64,000 nt of DNA, from contig NC_059422.1 in assembly GCF_905220565.1 (NCBI RefSeq), forward strand, positions 8,080,272 through 8,144,271. The letters are read 5' to 3'. Under the pieces are notes generated by a model. That model did not search any database. It saw nothing but the letters and a program-made list of their open reading frames with translations, and had not been told where the DNA came from. The DNA comes from Melitaea cinxia. Lineage: Eukaryota > Arthropoda > Insecta > Lepidoptera > Nymphalidae. This document shows, one piece after another, positions 43,436 through 54,110 of this stretch (the first letter of the stretch is position 1; every line of letters starts with the position of its first letter). Made by a program: the position numbers and the translations under genes.

Positions 43436-43602
43436 GGGCGAAAATCATAATATCACTCATTTAAATAATGAAGTCCATTGTGTTATACAATTTAACTATT
43501 GGAGTACACTTATAAATTATGTAGAGTGGAATGAAATAGTATGAGAAGTGAAATCGTATGAAACAGTAACGATATCCTGGCCTGATAGTAACCTTTTACG
43601 CG

Positions 43603-44213
43603 CGTTTTTAATCGACTTCCAAAAAAGGAGGAGGTTCTCAATTCGACTGTATTTTTTTTTATTTTTATGTATGTTACATCAGAACTTTTGACCGGGTGGA
43701 CCGATTTCGACAAATTTTGTTTTAATCGAAAGGTGGTGTGTGCCAATTGGTCCCATTTAAATTTATTTGAGATCTAACAACTACTTTTTGAGTTATATCT
43801 AATAATGCGTTTTTACTTGACGCTTTTATCGTCGACCTACGTTGTATTATACCGCATAACTTTCTACTGGATACACCGATTTGAATTATTCTTTTTTTGC
43901 TAGAAAGGGGATATCCCTAGCTTAGTAGCATGATAAGGAAATCAGGATCTAATGATGGGATCCCAGAGAAATCGAGGGAAACTCTCGAAAATCCGCAATA
44001 ACTTTTTACTGGGTGTACCGATTTTGATAATTTTTAATTTAATGAAAAGCTGATGTTCATCATGTAATTTAAATTTTATCGAGACCTGATAACTACTTTT
44101 TGAGTAATCTTTGATAACGCGTAGTTACTTGACTATTTTGTCGTGGGTCTACGTTGTATTACTTGTCGATGTAATTGAAGTCGGTTTTTTTTCGTTTGTC
44201 TGCAAACACAATT
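43603..44213 (-). repeat. AACCGACTTC element, long composite form
   Basis: Reverse-oriented partner of 38034-38632: starts TTTTAATCGACTTCCAAAAA AGGAGG, has the internal join GTTGTATTATACCGCATAAC and ends GTAATTGAAGTCGGTTTTTT TTCGTTTGTCTGCAAACACA ATTATT. Frame 43510-43746 is incidental. Confidence 0.82.
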
Positions 44214-44284
44214 ATTCTTGCGAGAAAGATTAGTTCTTTTTAATCATATCACAGTAATCACTTTTAGGAACTAAACTCCAGTCA

Positions 44285-44470
44285 CATGCCCATTTTTTTG
44301 GCTGTCTGTCAGTCTATATGTCTGTCTGTAGTGTCTGTGTGTAAAGTCCTGTCAAAATCGGTTCAGCCATTTCAGAGATTACCCGGAACAAACAGACAGA
44401 CCGACATACAGACAGATAAAATGTTATTTTGGTATATGTACCGTGTTAGTAGTTATTTTAATATTACGAA
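44285..44470 (-). mobile_element. Helitron fragment, GCGACTTCGTCCGCG family
   Basis: AAGTCCTGTCAAAATCGGTT CAGCCATTTCAGAG and the CAGACAGACCGACATACAGAC tract match the body of the family. The CTAG end is missing. Confidence 0.65.
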
Positions 44471-44765
44471 ATGAAATGAAATGAAAACATTTAATTCGCA
44501 ATAAGGTAATACAAACACTTAACGAAAGTCAAAAGAATATCATTTACAATAAAAAAACTCAATAACAATAAAAGACAGTTAAGGTAGCAAAAATATCAAA
44601 CAATAAAATAAATAAATTACATATTAACATTGGGTACATTACAAACTTAGGTAATGTACACAGTGTTATAAGCAACCTTAACTAAGTCCAAATATTAATT
44701 TACTCAAAATTTATAATGTCTCGGTAGACATTACCATCCTATTTTACCCTCGGTATTAAATACTA
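44465..44765. repeat. LINE-tail-like remnant with (GAAAT)n
   Basis: ACGAAATGAAATGAAATGAA starts a low-complexity A-rich stretch resembling the 3' tail of lepidopteran LINEs. No coding part remains. Confidence 0.4.
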
Positions 44766-44905
44766 GCTGCCCGGACAGACTTCGTTCTATCAAAAGTTAA
44801 TAGTACATTTTTTTTAGTATTAAACCTTTCTGGAACATATAAAAAATAAATTAGCCGAATTGGTCGACCCATTCTCGAGTTATGCAAATAAATAAGAGAT
44901 AGAGA
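44763..44905 (-). mobile_element. Decayed Helitron-like fragment
   Basis: CTAGCTGCCCGGACAGACTT CGTTC is a typical reversed Helitron 3' end. TGGTCGACCCATTCTCGAGT TATG follows. The 5' end is not resolved. Confidence 0.45.
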
Positions 44906-45094
44906 TATTACAATAAATAACATAAAATAATGCCACTAGTGTAGTCTGAGAGAAACAAAACTTGACTCAATCAAGACTGTTCAGACAGTCACTGAAAGAC
45001 AGTAACTTTTAACGTTATAATTTGACGTAGTAACAAAATACAAAACATAAGTCGATATAAAATTTTATAAGTGTGCATTATTTATTATTATTCA

Positions 45095-45491
45095 TCTATA
45101 CATATATAAAATCGAAGGAAAGTCAAAACTATACATTGAATGTTTTTTTAAAAGAATACTCTGGATCTACAATCGATAAGAAGTCAAAAATATAGTTTTT
45201 AGAATTTTTGTCTGTTTGTCCGGGGTATGTATATCCGGGATAAACTCAAAAAGTACTGCATGGATTTACTTCAAATTTGGCACGAATATTATTAAGAAGT
45301 CGGGTCAACATATAGGCTACATATTATCAACGCATTCTGTAACAACGTGTAATCTAACGACGCATATTTGAATGTTGTTGTTATTATGTTAATAACCATG
45401 CTATAAGCTAGCTTCACACTATAAATAAAGACATTCTGTAGTATATTTAGCATCAGCATTGCACCCGTGCGAAGCCGGAGCGGGTCGCTAG
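45095..45491 (+). mobile_element. Complete non-autonomous Helitron
   Basis: 397 bp from TCTATACATATATAAAATCG to GTGCGAAGCCGGAGCGGGTC GCTAG, with A before and T after. The body includes GTACTGCATGGATTTACTTC and GTATATTTAGCATCAGCATT GCACCC. The minus frame 45292-45528 lies inside and is not a gene. The 3' end resembles those at 25496 and 55468, but the interior differs, so it is a related family. Confidence 0.85.
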
Positions 45492-45494
45492 TAT

Positions 45495-46195
45495 AAAAAA
45501 TAACTAAACAAGTAAAACCGATAAACAAAGCGTATACTCCTAGTAATACAGAAAAAAATTCAAAATATGAAAAACCTATAACAAAGAGTTCAATATAGTA
45601 ATGAAAATTTTTTATAATGGCAACAATCAGGAGGGCGATTGTTACCGTTTCGTGTACGTTTCAATAACGGCCGGATCACGGCGTATTAGCGGATATGTTG
45701 TAGACTAATGACAATTGAAGACATTTTAATATATGCCTGGCTTATTTTAATTTTTTTTTTTTTAATTTTAATCCTTAAGATATAAGGACCATTGTAGGAA
45801 AAAAATATCTTTTGAAGTAAAACTTATTTTAAATCGTTGTGATTTGAAACTCGATGAAACGAACACATATCCATGTCACTCTCGTAGGCTACTTGTAAGA
45901 AGTTTTACTTCTACCGTGTGTGAATTGCACACGCAAAAGTAAAATGATAATTATTAGTTATTGGACTTTGACACATTGTTTAATTCTAACCACCGGTGGC
46001 AAAGAAACTTGTGGTCAGTCCAATGGTATATGGACACCATAGTATATGGATGCAGGACTACGCACATGACTTGTTTTATGTACTTTCTGAGCAATATGAA
46101 GGCTAAGGGGCACGTTGTCTCACAGACTAAAATCACTCATAACAAAAAAAAGAACACCCAGACCACATATATATACATATGACAAAGTAGTCTAA
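45495..46195. other. Unassigned with LINE-like remnant
   Basis: 45820-45905 resembles the fragment at 7120-7180 (GATTTGAAACTCGATGAAAC GAA). The overlapping frames 45954-46136 (minus) and 45961-46182 (plus) have no recognisable domain. Confidence 0.35.
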
Positions 46196-46196
46196 A

Positions 46197-46432
46197 ACAT
46201 AAAAAAACAACTTCAATTATATCGACAAGTAGACAGTTAAAAACTAAAATAGAACGTAGGCAGACGAAAAAATAGTCAAGTAAGTAAGTATCATTACAGA
46301 TAATTCAAAAAGTATTCGTCAGAAATCAAAAATCATCAAAATCGGTCTAACCAGTCTTTAATGCGGTAACACATAAAAGATCGGAGTCGAACTGAGGACC
46401 TCCTACTTTTTTGAAGTTGGTTAAAAATTGAA
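46197..46432 (+). repeat. AACCGACTTC short element, diverged
   Basis: AAAACAACTTCAATTATATC GACAAG at the left and ACTTTTTTGAAGTTGGTTAA AAATT at the right preserve the inverted ends; the interior is shortened. Confidence 0.75.
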
Positions 46433-46764
46433 GCACAATTATTTAAAAAAAATGAATTCTAGTCATTTATTATAACAGCCAATTTAAGCACGTTATCGGT
46501 AACCGAGATAGTCTCCTACAAATCCAGACTTATTGCGGACTGACTGGCGAGCACCGCGCGAATCAGCGGATGCATTCATCTCGGAATTATATTGAGTTGA
46601 TATTACAACCACTTTTATTTTAAAACGTTTTTATTTGGCACTGTTTTATGCTGCCCCTAACTCCTAGTGGTTCGATTTTCGCATGTGTATAATAATATAT
46701 ATAATATATATCTATTTATGTGTATTTTTAATCGTACATTTAAAAGATATAAAGAAAATACAAC

Positions 46765-46818
46765 CAGCGCAACAGCCACAAATCAGTGCTGTGACTGTTG
46801 CGCCAACGCGTTGTTATA
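46765..46818 (-). repeat. tRNA-like SINE head only
   Basis: CAGCGCAACAGCCACAAATC AGTGCTGTGACTGTTGCGCC AACGCGTTG is the complement of the head of the RTE-tailed SINE. Body and tail are missing. Confidence 0.65.
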
Positions 46819-46839
46819 CATTCATTACACATTGATAAA

Positions 46840-47030
46840 TCTATACAAATAAATAAAATTGGAGTGTATCTTTGAAATATTAAAATAACCGCTTTTTACT
46901 AAATGCATATGTACATAAATATGTATACACGGTACATATACCAAAATAACAAGTTTTACAATATTTGTCTGTCTGTCTGACTGTTTGTTCTGGGTAATCT
47001 CTGAAACGGCTGGATCGATTGACAATATTT
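46840..47030 (+). mobile_element. Helitron 5' part, GCGACTTCGTCCGCG family
   Basis: Starts TCTATACAAATAAATAAAAT TGGAGTG, the 5' end of the family in direct orientation. It continues through the complement of the GACA tract and AATCTCTGAAACGGCTGGAT CGATT, and is then truncated. Confidence 0.75.
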
Positions 47031-47129
47031 TTTTAGCTAGTTGATAAATAAAATTATCACTACTCTTTCACCACTACATAACATATCCTGCTCTATGTGG
47101 ATTGTCGAGTACTGTCTACTTTTAGACTC

Positions 47130-47400
47130 AGAAATCAAAATCAAAAACAACTTTAATATGGCCTAAGATAACTTTCGAATCGTCACCTTACGAATTAAAA
47201 TTTTAGAGTGATTATTATTTTTGTAAAAGTAAAGCTAGCACGGATTCGGAATGTAGATTCGGCAGAGAAGAATCGGCAAGAAACACCGCAGTTACACTTT
47301 TGAAAATAATGTATAAACTGTGTTTTAGTAAATACAGCGTCACTAAGTCCACACATCTTTATCATCTATGTAATCCTGCACCGAATAATAAGCTTTAGCT
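47130..47400 (-). repeat. LINE-like 3' remnant
   Basis: GGATTCGGAATGTAGATTCG GCAGAGAAGAATCGGCAAGA AAC and AATACAGCGTCACTAAGTCC are the reverse of the order seen at 3690-3965. The interior includes GTAAAGCTAGCACGGATTCG. No coding part was found. Confidence 0.55.
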
Positions 47401-47865
47401 ATTAATTTTTTAAATAAAAACTTTAAATACTACTAATTTTAATGCCATCTTGTGTAATCTGTGAACAAGTTACTGTACACGCGCCCTGTCTGTTTCCAGC
47501 TCCATTCAAGGCTCAAATTATTAATAAGTTCCCTTAAAAGTATATTAGAAATTACTAGCATCAGTACACCACTCTCTATCCACACGCAAACAGACACACA
47601 CATACAATAATACACAATTGAAAAGGAGGTAATACCAACTCTCAATATATATAACACAGTAATAATTTAGGATTAAAATTTGCATTTGCAGTTATGCGTT
47701 TCTTTTGAAGGCACTTGACGTCTGCCTCGTAGGCCATTGATTCAGTCTAGATAAGATACGGGCACACACGTAGAGCTACATATTACTATAATACAAAAAG
47801 GTATTTGTTTAATGTATGAATGCGAGTGTATTAAAATGACAATGGCACTGTTACTGCACACATAA
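47401..47865. other. Unassigned sequence
   Basis: Minus frame 47439-47657 has no recognised domain; nothing else seen. Confidence 0.35.
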
Positions 47866-47867
47866 CT

Positions 47868-48140
47868 GAGGTAGGGCACAGCAGGAATTTCCTGCTCAAA
47901 ATATGGAGCAGCCCGACTGGGGTAGTACCTCGACCTTACAGAAGATCACAGCTAAATAATACTTCTTTCAACCAGTATTGTGTTCTGTTGGTGAGTAAGG
48001 TGACCAGAGCTCCTGGGGGGATTGGGGATTGGGTCGGCAACGCGCTTGCGATGCTTCTGGTGTTGCAGGCGTCTATAAGCTATGGTAATCGCTTACCATC
48101 AGGTGAGCCGTACGCTTGTTTGCCGACCTAGTGACAAAAA
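47868..48140 (+). repeat. SINE, AGAAGATCACAGCT family, reference copy
   Basis: Complete copy: GAGGTAGGGCACAGCAGGAA, GGAGCAGCCCGACTGGGG, ACCTCGACCTTACAGAAGAT CACAGCTAAATAATAC, GTAAGGTGACCAGAGCTCC, GTCGGCAACGCGCTTGCGAT GCTTCTGG and GGTGAGCCGTACGCTTGTTT GCCGACCTAG followed by an A run. It differs from the copy at 37396-37657 by only a few bases, implying recent spread. Confidence 0.9.
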
Positions 48141-48204
48141 AAACTGTATTTTCTATGAGGTTGTAACTAAAAGTAAAGATCTCTTCCACTTATGGCACCT
48201 TGGT

Positions 48205-48440
48205 CATTGATAGACTAGCCCGTTAGCGCGGTGAGACCCTGCTTTCTGCTCCGCGAGTCTTTTATTTGACTCCCAAAATGAGTCTGGTAATACTATATGT
48301 TATTTATATATGCATTATATGTTTATTTTTATCCTAAATAAAAAATAACGAAAGCTAGCTATAGTAGTCGGCTGTTACCTATAACACAAGCATTCAGATG
48401 TCTGCTTATCTTAGGAATAGAAAAGTGTGTATGTTAAATT
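48205..48440 (+). repeat. tRNA-derived SINE (third family), older copy
   Basis: ACTAGCCCGTTAGCGCGGTG and CTGCTTTCTGCTCCGCGAG match 9874-10090; the B box is damaged. The 3' part GTAGTCGGCTGTTACCTATA ACACAAGCATT is well conserved. Confidence 0.7.
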
Positions 48441-50022
48441 ATATAATTAATTTAAACCTTACTTCTAAAAAGTAAAATTCGACTTTTTGATTTAATCACT
48501 AAAACAGTTATTGACGTGAATAATTTAAATATATTTTCTTCGTAGTCTGTAATATACTAGCTTTAACCCGCGGCTATCCGACTAGAAAAAAGGTAAGGCT
48601 TAACCAGATCATGTATCTGGACCGGATCAGGATAGAATGAGGCATGTCAGATCCGGTAAGCTCTATCAGGCCCAGGTCTGGTCCAAACAAGGATAGCCTG
48701 ATGTAAAATATAATCAAGTATAGTAAGGCATACTGGATCAGGACCCGGTCCGGTCCAGATCAGGATAGCCTGAAAGAAATTACGCGAACTGAGCCTGAAT
48801 CGCGCTATTAATGTTTTTAAGCGCACTTAGTACATATACAGTTATCAGGACAGTCTAGCAGGGAGTCACTTTGTACATAGTGGAGCAGTCGTAAGTAATA
48901 GGGAAATAGTTAATTAGTAGTTAATTATTAGAAGTTGAAAATAAAATTTAATTAATAATAATAATTAATTAATAACATAAAAATAAATATTAATAATTAA
49001 TATTTAAAGTAAAAACATAAATAAATAATATATTGGAAAAAATAAACGGAAATAAATATCATAATAGGGCAATTTTTTATTTCATTGTCACTATGATTTT
49101 TATGCATGTCCTACCCAGTTCATAAGGTATTTCTTATACATTTAAAGTGTTTAGTTTAAACGTATGTTTTGTCTTTGTAGTAGACTTTATTGGCTTTCGG
49201 AATTTATACAAATTATTAGTGTTACTCTATTTTTTAAATAAAAATACTTTATTTATGATTACTCAATCGTTATTAAACCTATGTCCCTCCACACACTGGC
49301 CATAATGTTTTACCTTAAAGAATGTTTTTAAAAAAGCATGTGATGGAGTATTATATCTCCAAAGAAAGGAATATTTATTTTAAATTGATTTTAATAACAC
49401 ACGTTCGTTTATTTTAATATTAAACAAAATTAATTACAATTAATTTCTAGGGCACAAAATCTAACTAGGTGGAAATTCCTATTGAGTTACGCTATTTTCT
49501 TACCTCTCTTCGAAAACTACCAAATAATATCCTTTTCTTTTAAATGGAAACACTCTCAAACAGTCTGATTTGTCCGCAATTTTGAAAGCAAAGCGTTATA
49601 TTACAAAAACTAGCGGCTGGGCGAGAAGACGTGTTGCAGTGTAAAAATTTTGTTCCATTTAAAAACGTAGTTTTCTCGGGTGAATTGCATGATTTTATGT
49701 ACTTGCTTAAAAGCAATTGGTTTCCTATTGTGTTTATTCCTAAATTATCGCTAAACAAGTTTAATTGCAAGTTTAACAATGAATATTTAAGTAATAGTTT
49801 TGTATACTCACACAAAACGTTACGTTCCATTGAGAAATTTTGTAACTCAGTGGAACAAATTGTAACTCAATGTAAGGGTAAAGGCGCGATACATGTACGT
49901 AAAATTAATATTTTTCACTAAGGTGTCATAAAGTATTATTACGACTTTTGTCCGCGTGTTTTATATAAAAATATTACTATATTACTTAATAATTTTGTTT
50001 TAGACAATAAAGTTTTACAAAA

Positions 50023-52956
50023 ATGGCTTTGACACCAGCAGAACGTATGAAGAGGTATCGAGAACGACTAAAACTAAATCCAGAAAAATTGGAAAGTATT
50101 AAAAAGAAACACGCTGAATATGTAAAATCTAAAAGCAAAACAGTTAAAGATCTGACGGAGAAGGAAAAGGAAAAACAACGAAAAATTTGGAGAAATCAGA
50201 AACGTAAGCAAAAACAGCTTTTAGTTCAGGAAGAAAAAGGTACTAAGAAACAAAAAATAGCAAACCAAAGTAAATTGATTAAGAATTATAAGACTGCTTT
50301 AAAAAGAAACCAAAAATTGACAAAACTAGTAAATACCTATAAAAAAAGACTTTACCGTTTAAAAATTTCAACAGAAAAAAAAATTCAGACTCTTGAAAAA
50401 GACAACTTAAAATTGAAAGCAAGAACAGAACTTTTAGAATTAACTTTAAAAACTTCTTATAAACAATGTCAAACCGTAAAAGAAAAACAAACATTAAAAA
50501 ATGTTGTTCTAAAGGAGAATATCCAGAGCATAATTAAAAAGACTTTCGTGTCGAAGCTGCTAGGATTAAAAGGAATGGTAAGAATAACAAATAAAAATAA
50601 AACCGAAAACAAGATACGTAAAGAAATTGAAAATTTTTATGTCAGAGATGACGTAAGCAGAATGACTGCCGGAAAAAAGCAATGTCGTACATTTAGAAAA
50701 AAAAAGGAGCAAATTCGATATCTCACCGACACAGTTCGTAATTTATATACAATGTATCGTAAAGAGGGAGGAAAATACAGCCTTTCAACTTTTAACAAAT
50801 ATAAACCTTTTTATGTACTATCCCCTGCCGTGCAAAACAGAGAAACGTGCTTGTGCATCAAGCACAACAATATGCAGTTGATGTTTTATGCTTTGAAGAA
50901 ATACAGAATACTAAATAACTTCAACACTGTTTTGGAAGTTACAAAAAATCTATGCTGCGACATAAATTCGAAGAAATGCATGTATGAAGAATGTAAAGAA
51001 TGTAAAGACAAGACTATTTGCTACGAGCCTTTGGAAGAAAAGAAAGAAGATCAGGTTAAGTGGAGTCAATGGGAAGTAATTGATCATAAATACACGAAAA
51101 CGGAAAATAAGAGCACAAAAGAATTAACAACAAAAAAAACGCTCAAATTGCAAAAAGTAGGAAGCATTCTTGATCTTAGGTCTTGTTTTGAAAAAAATCT
51201 AAAAACATTTAAAATGCATCATTTTAACTGGATTTACCAGCAAAAACAGTACCAAAAGTGTGTTAAGAACCTTCAACGACACGAAGCGCTAATTATTTGT
51301 GATTTTTCGGAAAATTACGCATGTAAAATGGGTGAAGAAATACAAGCAACACATTTCGGGGCCAGCAAAAATCAAATCACGTTACACACCGGTATGATTT
51401 ATTGGGCTAAAAAATCACTTTCGTTTTGTACTATATCGGACAACAATTCTCATGAACCTGCAGCGATATGGGCACATTTGTTGCCAGTAATAAATGAGGT
51501 GAGAAAAATAGATAATTTAACAAAAGTGATCCATTTTTATTCAGATGGTCCTACATCCCAATATAGGCAGAAAAAAAATTTTTATTTGCTCAATTTATTC
51601 ACAGAAAAATTAAAACTTGACTATACTACCTGGTCATTTTCCGAGGCAGGTCATGGAAAGGGAGTAGCTGATGGGATCGGAGCCTCTGTTAAAAGAGCGT
51701 TGGATCGTCAAGTCGCATTTGGCAGGGATGTTGAGAACGGTTCACAAGCATACGAGCATCTTTCAAAATGTATGAATTTAGTAAAGATCATATACATACC
51801 CGAAAATGACATTGAAAATATACAAAAACTTGTGCCACAAAACCTCAAAACGATTATTGGCACTATGAAAATTCATCAGCTGTCATCTTGTTCACCAGGC
51901 CTCATCCAGTACAGGAATTTATCTTGTTTTTGTGGCACTAATAGGGGTTTGTGTAATTGTTTTGATCCAAAAACACATGCTTTTAACAACATATCTTCCC
52001 TGGAAGTTGCTAATTCCGAGTCTACAGTTATTGATATCTCTGATGATGCTGTAACTGACGGAACAAACTGTCCCAAGTATTCACTAAACATTAAAAAGAA
52101 AGAAAAATCTTTTCCAAAAGTCGCCAAGAAATGTAATTCTAATTTTGAGGTGATTACATTTGCAGCTGATATTCATGTTGACAATTTAGACTGCTTACCA
52201 AAACTTAGAATTCCTGATGTACTGACTTTTAACAAGGAAAATGTGGACATCAATCAAGCTGACTTACCAATTCCCGTGAATTCTGATATTATGAACATAG
52301 ATACAAATTTGCAAAATGTTGACGACGTCATATATGCTCATGATAATAACTACCCGGCACACACCACACCAGAAGATTTAGATGGGATTGTAATAGACTT
52401 GATGCTGGATGAGGAAGAAAAAAAACTCATAAATGCTACTTACGACCTCCCCTATTTTGATGCAAACGACGATGCGACTACGACATCTAGCACGGACAAT
52501 ACTGCAGACCGTAAATTTCAACTATTGTTTGATAATTCTATAATCTCAAAGCCATTTGAAACTGACCATGTTGCAGACAAAACTTTTATCCAGATAAATG
52601 ATAAATCGGAAACTCCGAGACCAAGAAATAAGCGTGTTTCAACGGTAGCATGTTCCTCTGCTGAGCCTGTTCTAAAAAAAGTTAAAATTGAAATATTAAA
52701 GAATAGGATATTATTAACACCAAATAAAATGAAGATCGTCAAAAGTAAAACTGAACAAAATCCAGTAAGTTCAAGAGCACTTAAAACGACGATTAAACGC
52801 ACTGTGTCGTGCAACAAATGTAAAAATATTTATCTTTTTTATAATTGCATGACGAAATGTTCTAAATGTGAACTATTCTACTGTGGGAAGTGCATCACAA
52901 GTTCAAAATTAGAAGTTGATGATGTTTATGTCTGTGATACATGTGTGCAGAAGTGA
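50023..52956 (+). CDS. Putative transposase, DDE/RNase-H-like core with C-terminal PHD-like finger
   Basis: 977 codons, uninterrupted. Residues 1-70 are highly basic, with P-A-E-R-M-K-R-Y-R-E-R-L-K-L-N-P-E-K near the start (putative DNA-binding). Residues about 85-160 are heptad-like and probably a coiled coil. Cysteine clusters occupy 276-281 and 311-333. The core contains C-D-F-S-E-N-Y (D427), H-F-G-A-S-K-N-Q (444-451), Y-S-D-G-P-T-S-Q-Y-R-Q-K (D508) and S-E-A-G-H-G-K-G-V-A-D-G-I-G (E541, D550), a plausible D, D, E/D catalytic set in which D508 and E541 are 32 residues apart. Residues 930-974 have eight cysteines spaced 2-12-2-4-2-13-2, the cross-brace pattern of a PHD finger with Cys in place of His. 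Related proteins with the S-D-G...Q-Y and H-G-K-G...D-G-I-G signatures are known to me from insects and fish; Sola-type is one possible home but I cannot prove it. An acceptor-like TTTTGTTTTAG ends at 50003, 20 bases before the ATG, so a 5' non-coding exon is likely. Confidence 0.82.
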   Translation: MALTPAERMKRYRERLKLNPEKLESIKKKHAEYVKSKSKTVKDLTEKEKEKQRKIWRNQKRKQKQLLVQEEKGTKKQKIANQSKLIKNYKTALKRNQKLTKLVNTYKKRLYRLKISTEKKIQTLEKDNLKLKARTELLELTLKTSYKQCQTVKEKQTLKNVVLKENIQSIIKKTFVSKLLGLKGMVRITNKNKTENKIRKEIENFYVRDDVSRMTAGKKQCRTFRKKKEQIRYLTDTVRNLYTMYRKEGGKYSLSTFNKYKPFYVLSPAVQNRETCLCIKHNNMQLMFYALKKYRILNNFNTVLEVTKNLCCDINSKKCMYEECKECKDKTICYEPLEEKKEDQVKWSQWEVIDHKYTKTENKSTKELTTKKTLKLQKVGSILDLRSCFEKNLKTFKMHHFNWIYQQKQYQKCVKNLQRHEALIICDFSENYACKMGEEIQATHFGASKNQITLHTGMIYWAKKSLSFCTISDNNSHEPAAIWAHLLPVINEVRKIDNLTKVIHFYSDGPTSQYRQKKNFYLLNLFTEKLKLDYTTWSFSEAGHGKGVADGIGASVKRALDRQVAFGRDVENGSQAYEHLSKCMNLVKIIYIPENDIENIQKLVPQNLKTIIGTMKIHQLSSCSPGLIQYRNLSCFCGTNRGLCNCFDPKTHAFNNISSLEVANSESTVIDISDDAVTDGTNCPKYSLNIKKKEKSFPKVAKKCNSNFEVITFAADIHVDNLDCLPKLRIPDVLTFNKENVDINQADLPIPVNSDIMNIDTNLQNVDDVIYAHDNNYPAHTTPEDLDGIVIDLMLDEEEKKLINATYDLPYFDANDDATTTSSTDNTADRKFQLLFDNSIISKPFETDHVADKTFIQINDKSETPRPRNKRVSTVACSSAEPVLKKVKIEILKNRILLTPNKMKIVKSKTEQNPVSSRALKTTIKRTVSCNKCKNIYLFYNCMTKCSKCELFYCGKCITSSKLEVDDVYVCDTCVQK

Positions 52957-52960
52957 GTAA
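52950..52960 (+). promoter_or_regulatory. Donor-like site overlapping the stop codon
   Basis: The stop TGA (52954-52956) lies inside GTGAGT (52953-52958), preceded by AA: a near-consensus splice donor. If used, the last codon would be spliced to downstream sequence and the protein would be longer. If not, the C-terminal finger ends the protein three residues after its last cysteine, which is also reasonable. Confidence 0.3.
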
Positions 52961-54110
52961 AATATTTTTTATAATGCCTAGACGAGTTGGCACGAGTAGG
53001 TATGAGTAGGTATGGCCTAAAACCTAAGACTGATTAATTATAATTGTAATGATTCGAGGATTAGAGAATAAGTATTAGTTGATCTTAAAATAACTTTATT
53101 ATTTGAAGACTGATAGAATAAGTAGGTAACATCTTATCTAAGTCAACTGTCAGGTTGTTTGTGCAATAATAAATTAAGAGATTTTATTTGTTATTGTAAG
53201 TAAAGGATTTTTTTTTAATATATATAATTTGATTACTTTTCAGAATTTAGTTAGACTAAGAACATTGATAAAAATGAGGCAAAACCTACGTTAATTTTGT
53301 TTGTTTAATTTTTTTCTAATCAATTTTCTTTATGAGAAGAATAAAATTGTTTTTGTTAGTTTTAAAGTTGACTTTTATTTTTATAACTTTAAATCTATAG
53401 TCATTTTGGTAGCCATAGTGAACATTGCCTTACAATTTTGTTACGTTCCACTGAGAAATTGTCCTCTACTTTAGTAAGTAAATAATATTAATTTGTGTTA
53501 TACCTACGTTTAGTACGACTTTTTTACGATTGTTATTTAATATTAGAAGATGTTGGTTTATAGATAATTATAATATTTGATATTGAGCTTTTTTAACTTA
53601 ATAGCTATGCGAATTATAATAGTTAGGCCATATCAGTAATGTAACTCAAAGGAATTACTGATATAAATACTCAGCTGTCTTTCTTTCTTTTCTTGGTTTT
53701 CTTTGATGATTACTGAAAAGTACTTTATTATTTCTAAAATAAAACCTTTCATTTAAGCATACTGAGTTATATTATAGGGTTTATAATGTTTAACATTTCG
53801 TAACTCAATGGATTAATAACTCCCAATAAAGCAAAGGAAAATTCAGTTATTTCATAAAATATTGATTAATTTGTAGATTTTCTTGCCTTTTTACGTACTT
53901 TCCTTGTTAACATATCAAACTTAGTTATTTTATCCTCACAAATACGAACTTTTTTTTAAATTAACCTTTTTGCAACATCGACAACAAAATAAAAAATTGC
54001 CCAATAATGTTAAGTAACATATTTATAATATCAATTCGCTTTTTTTTTGTTAAACAATTTTTTCAAGAATATACATTCGTGTCTTTTAGAAGGAATGGAC
54101 CGAACCGGTT

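Noticed and set aside
49540..49921. Two overlapping 96-codon frames on opposite strands upstream of the transposase
   Set aside because: Each lies on the shadow of the other, neither has a recognisable domain, and the region contains subterminal-type motifs; more likely the 5' non-coding part of the transposon. A short upstream exon is still possible.
50023..52956. Host gene domesticated from a transposase
   Set aside because: Considered because the frame is intact, but matching inverted tips, subterminal arrays and insertion into another repeat favour a mobile element. It is not fully excluded without copy-number data.
50023..52956. Assignment to KDZ (Kyakuja-Dileera-Zisupton) transposons
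   Set aside because: Subterminal arrays fit loosely, but the motifs I associate with KDZ cores were not seen and no 8-bp duplication was found.
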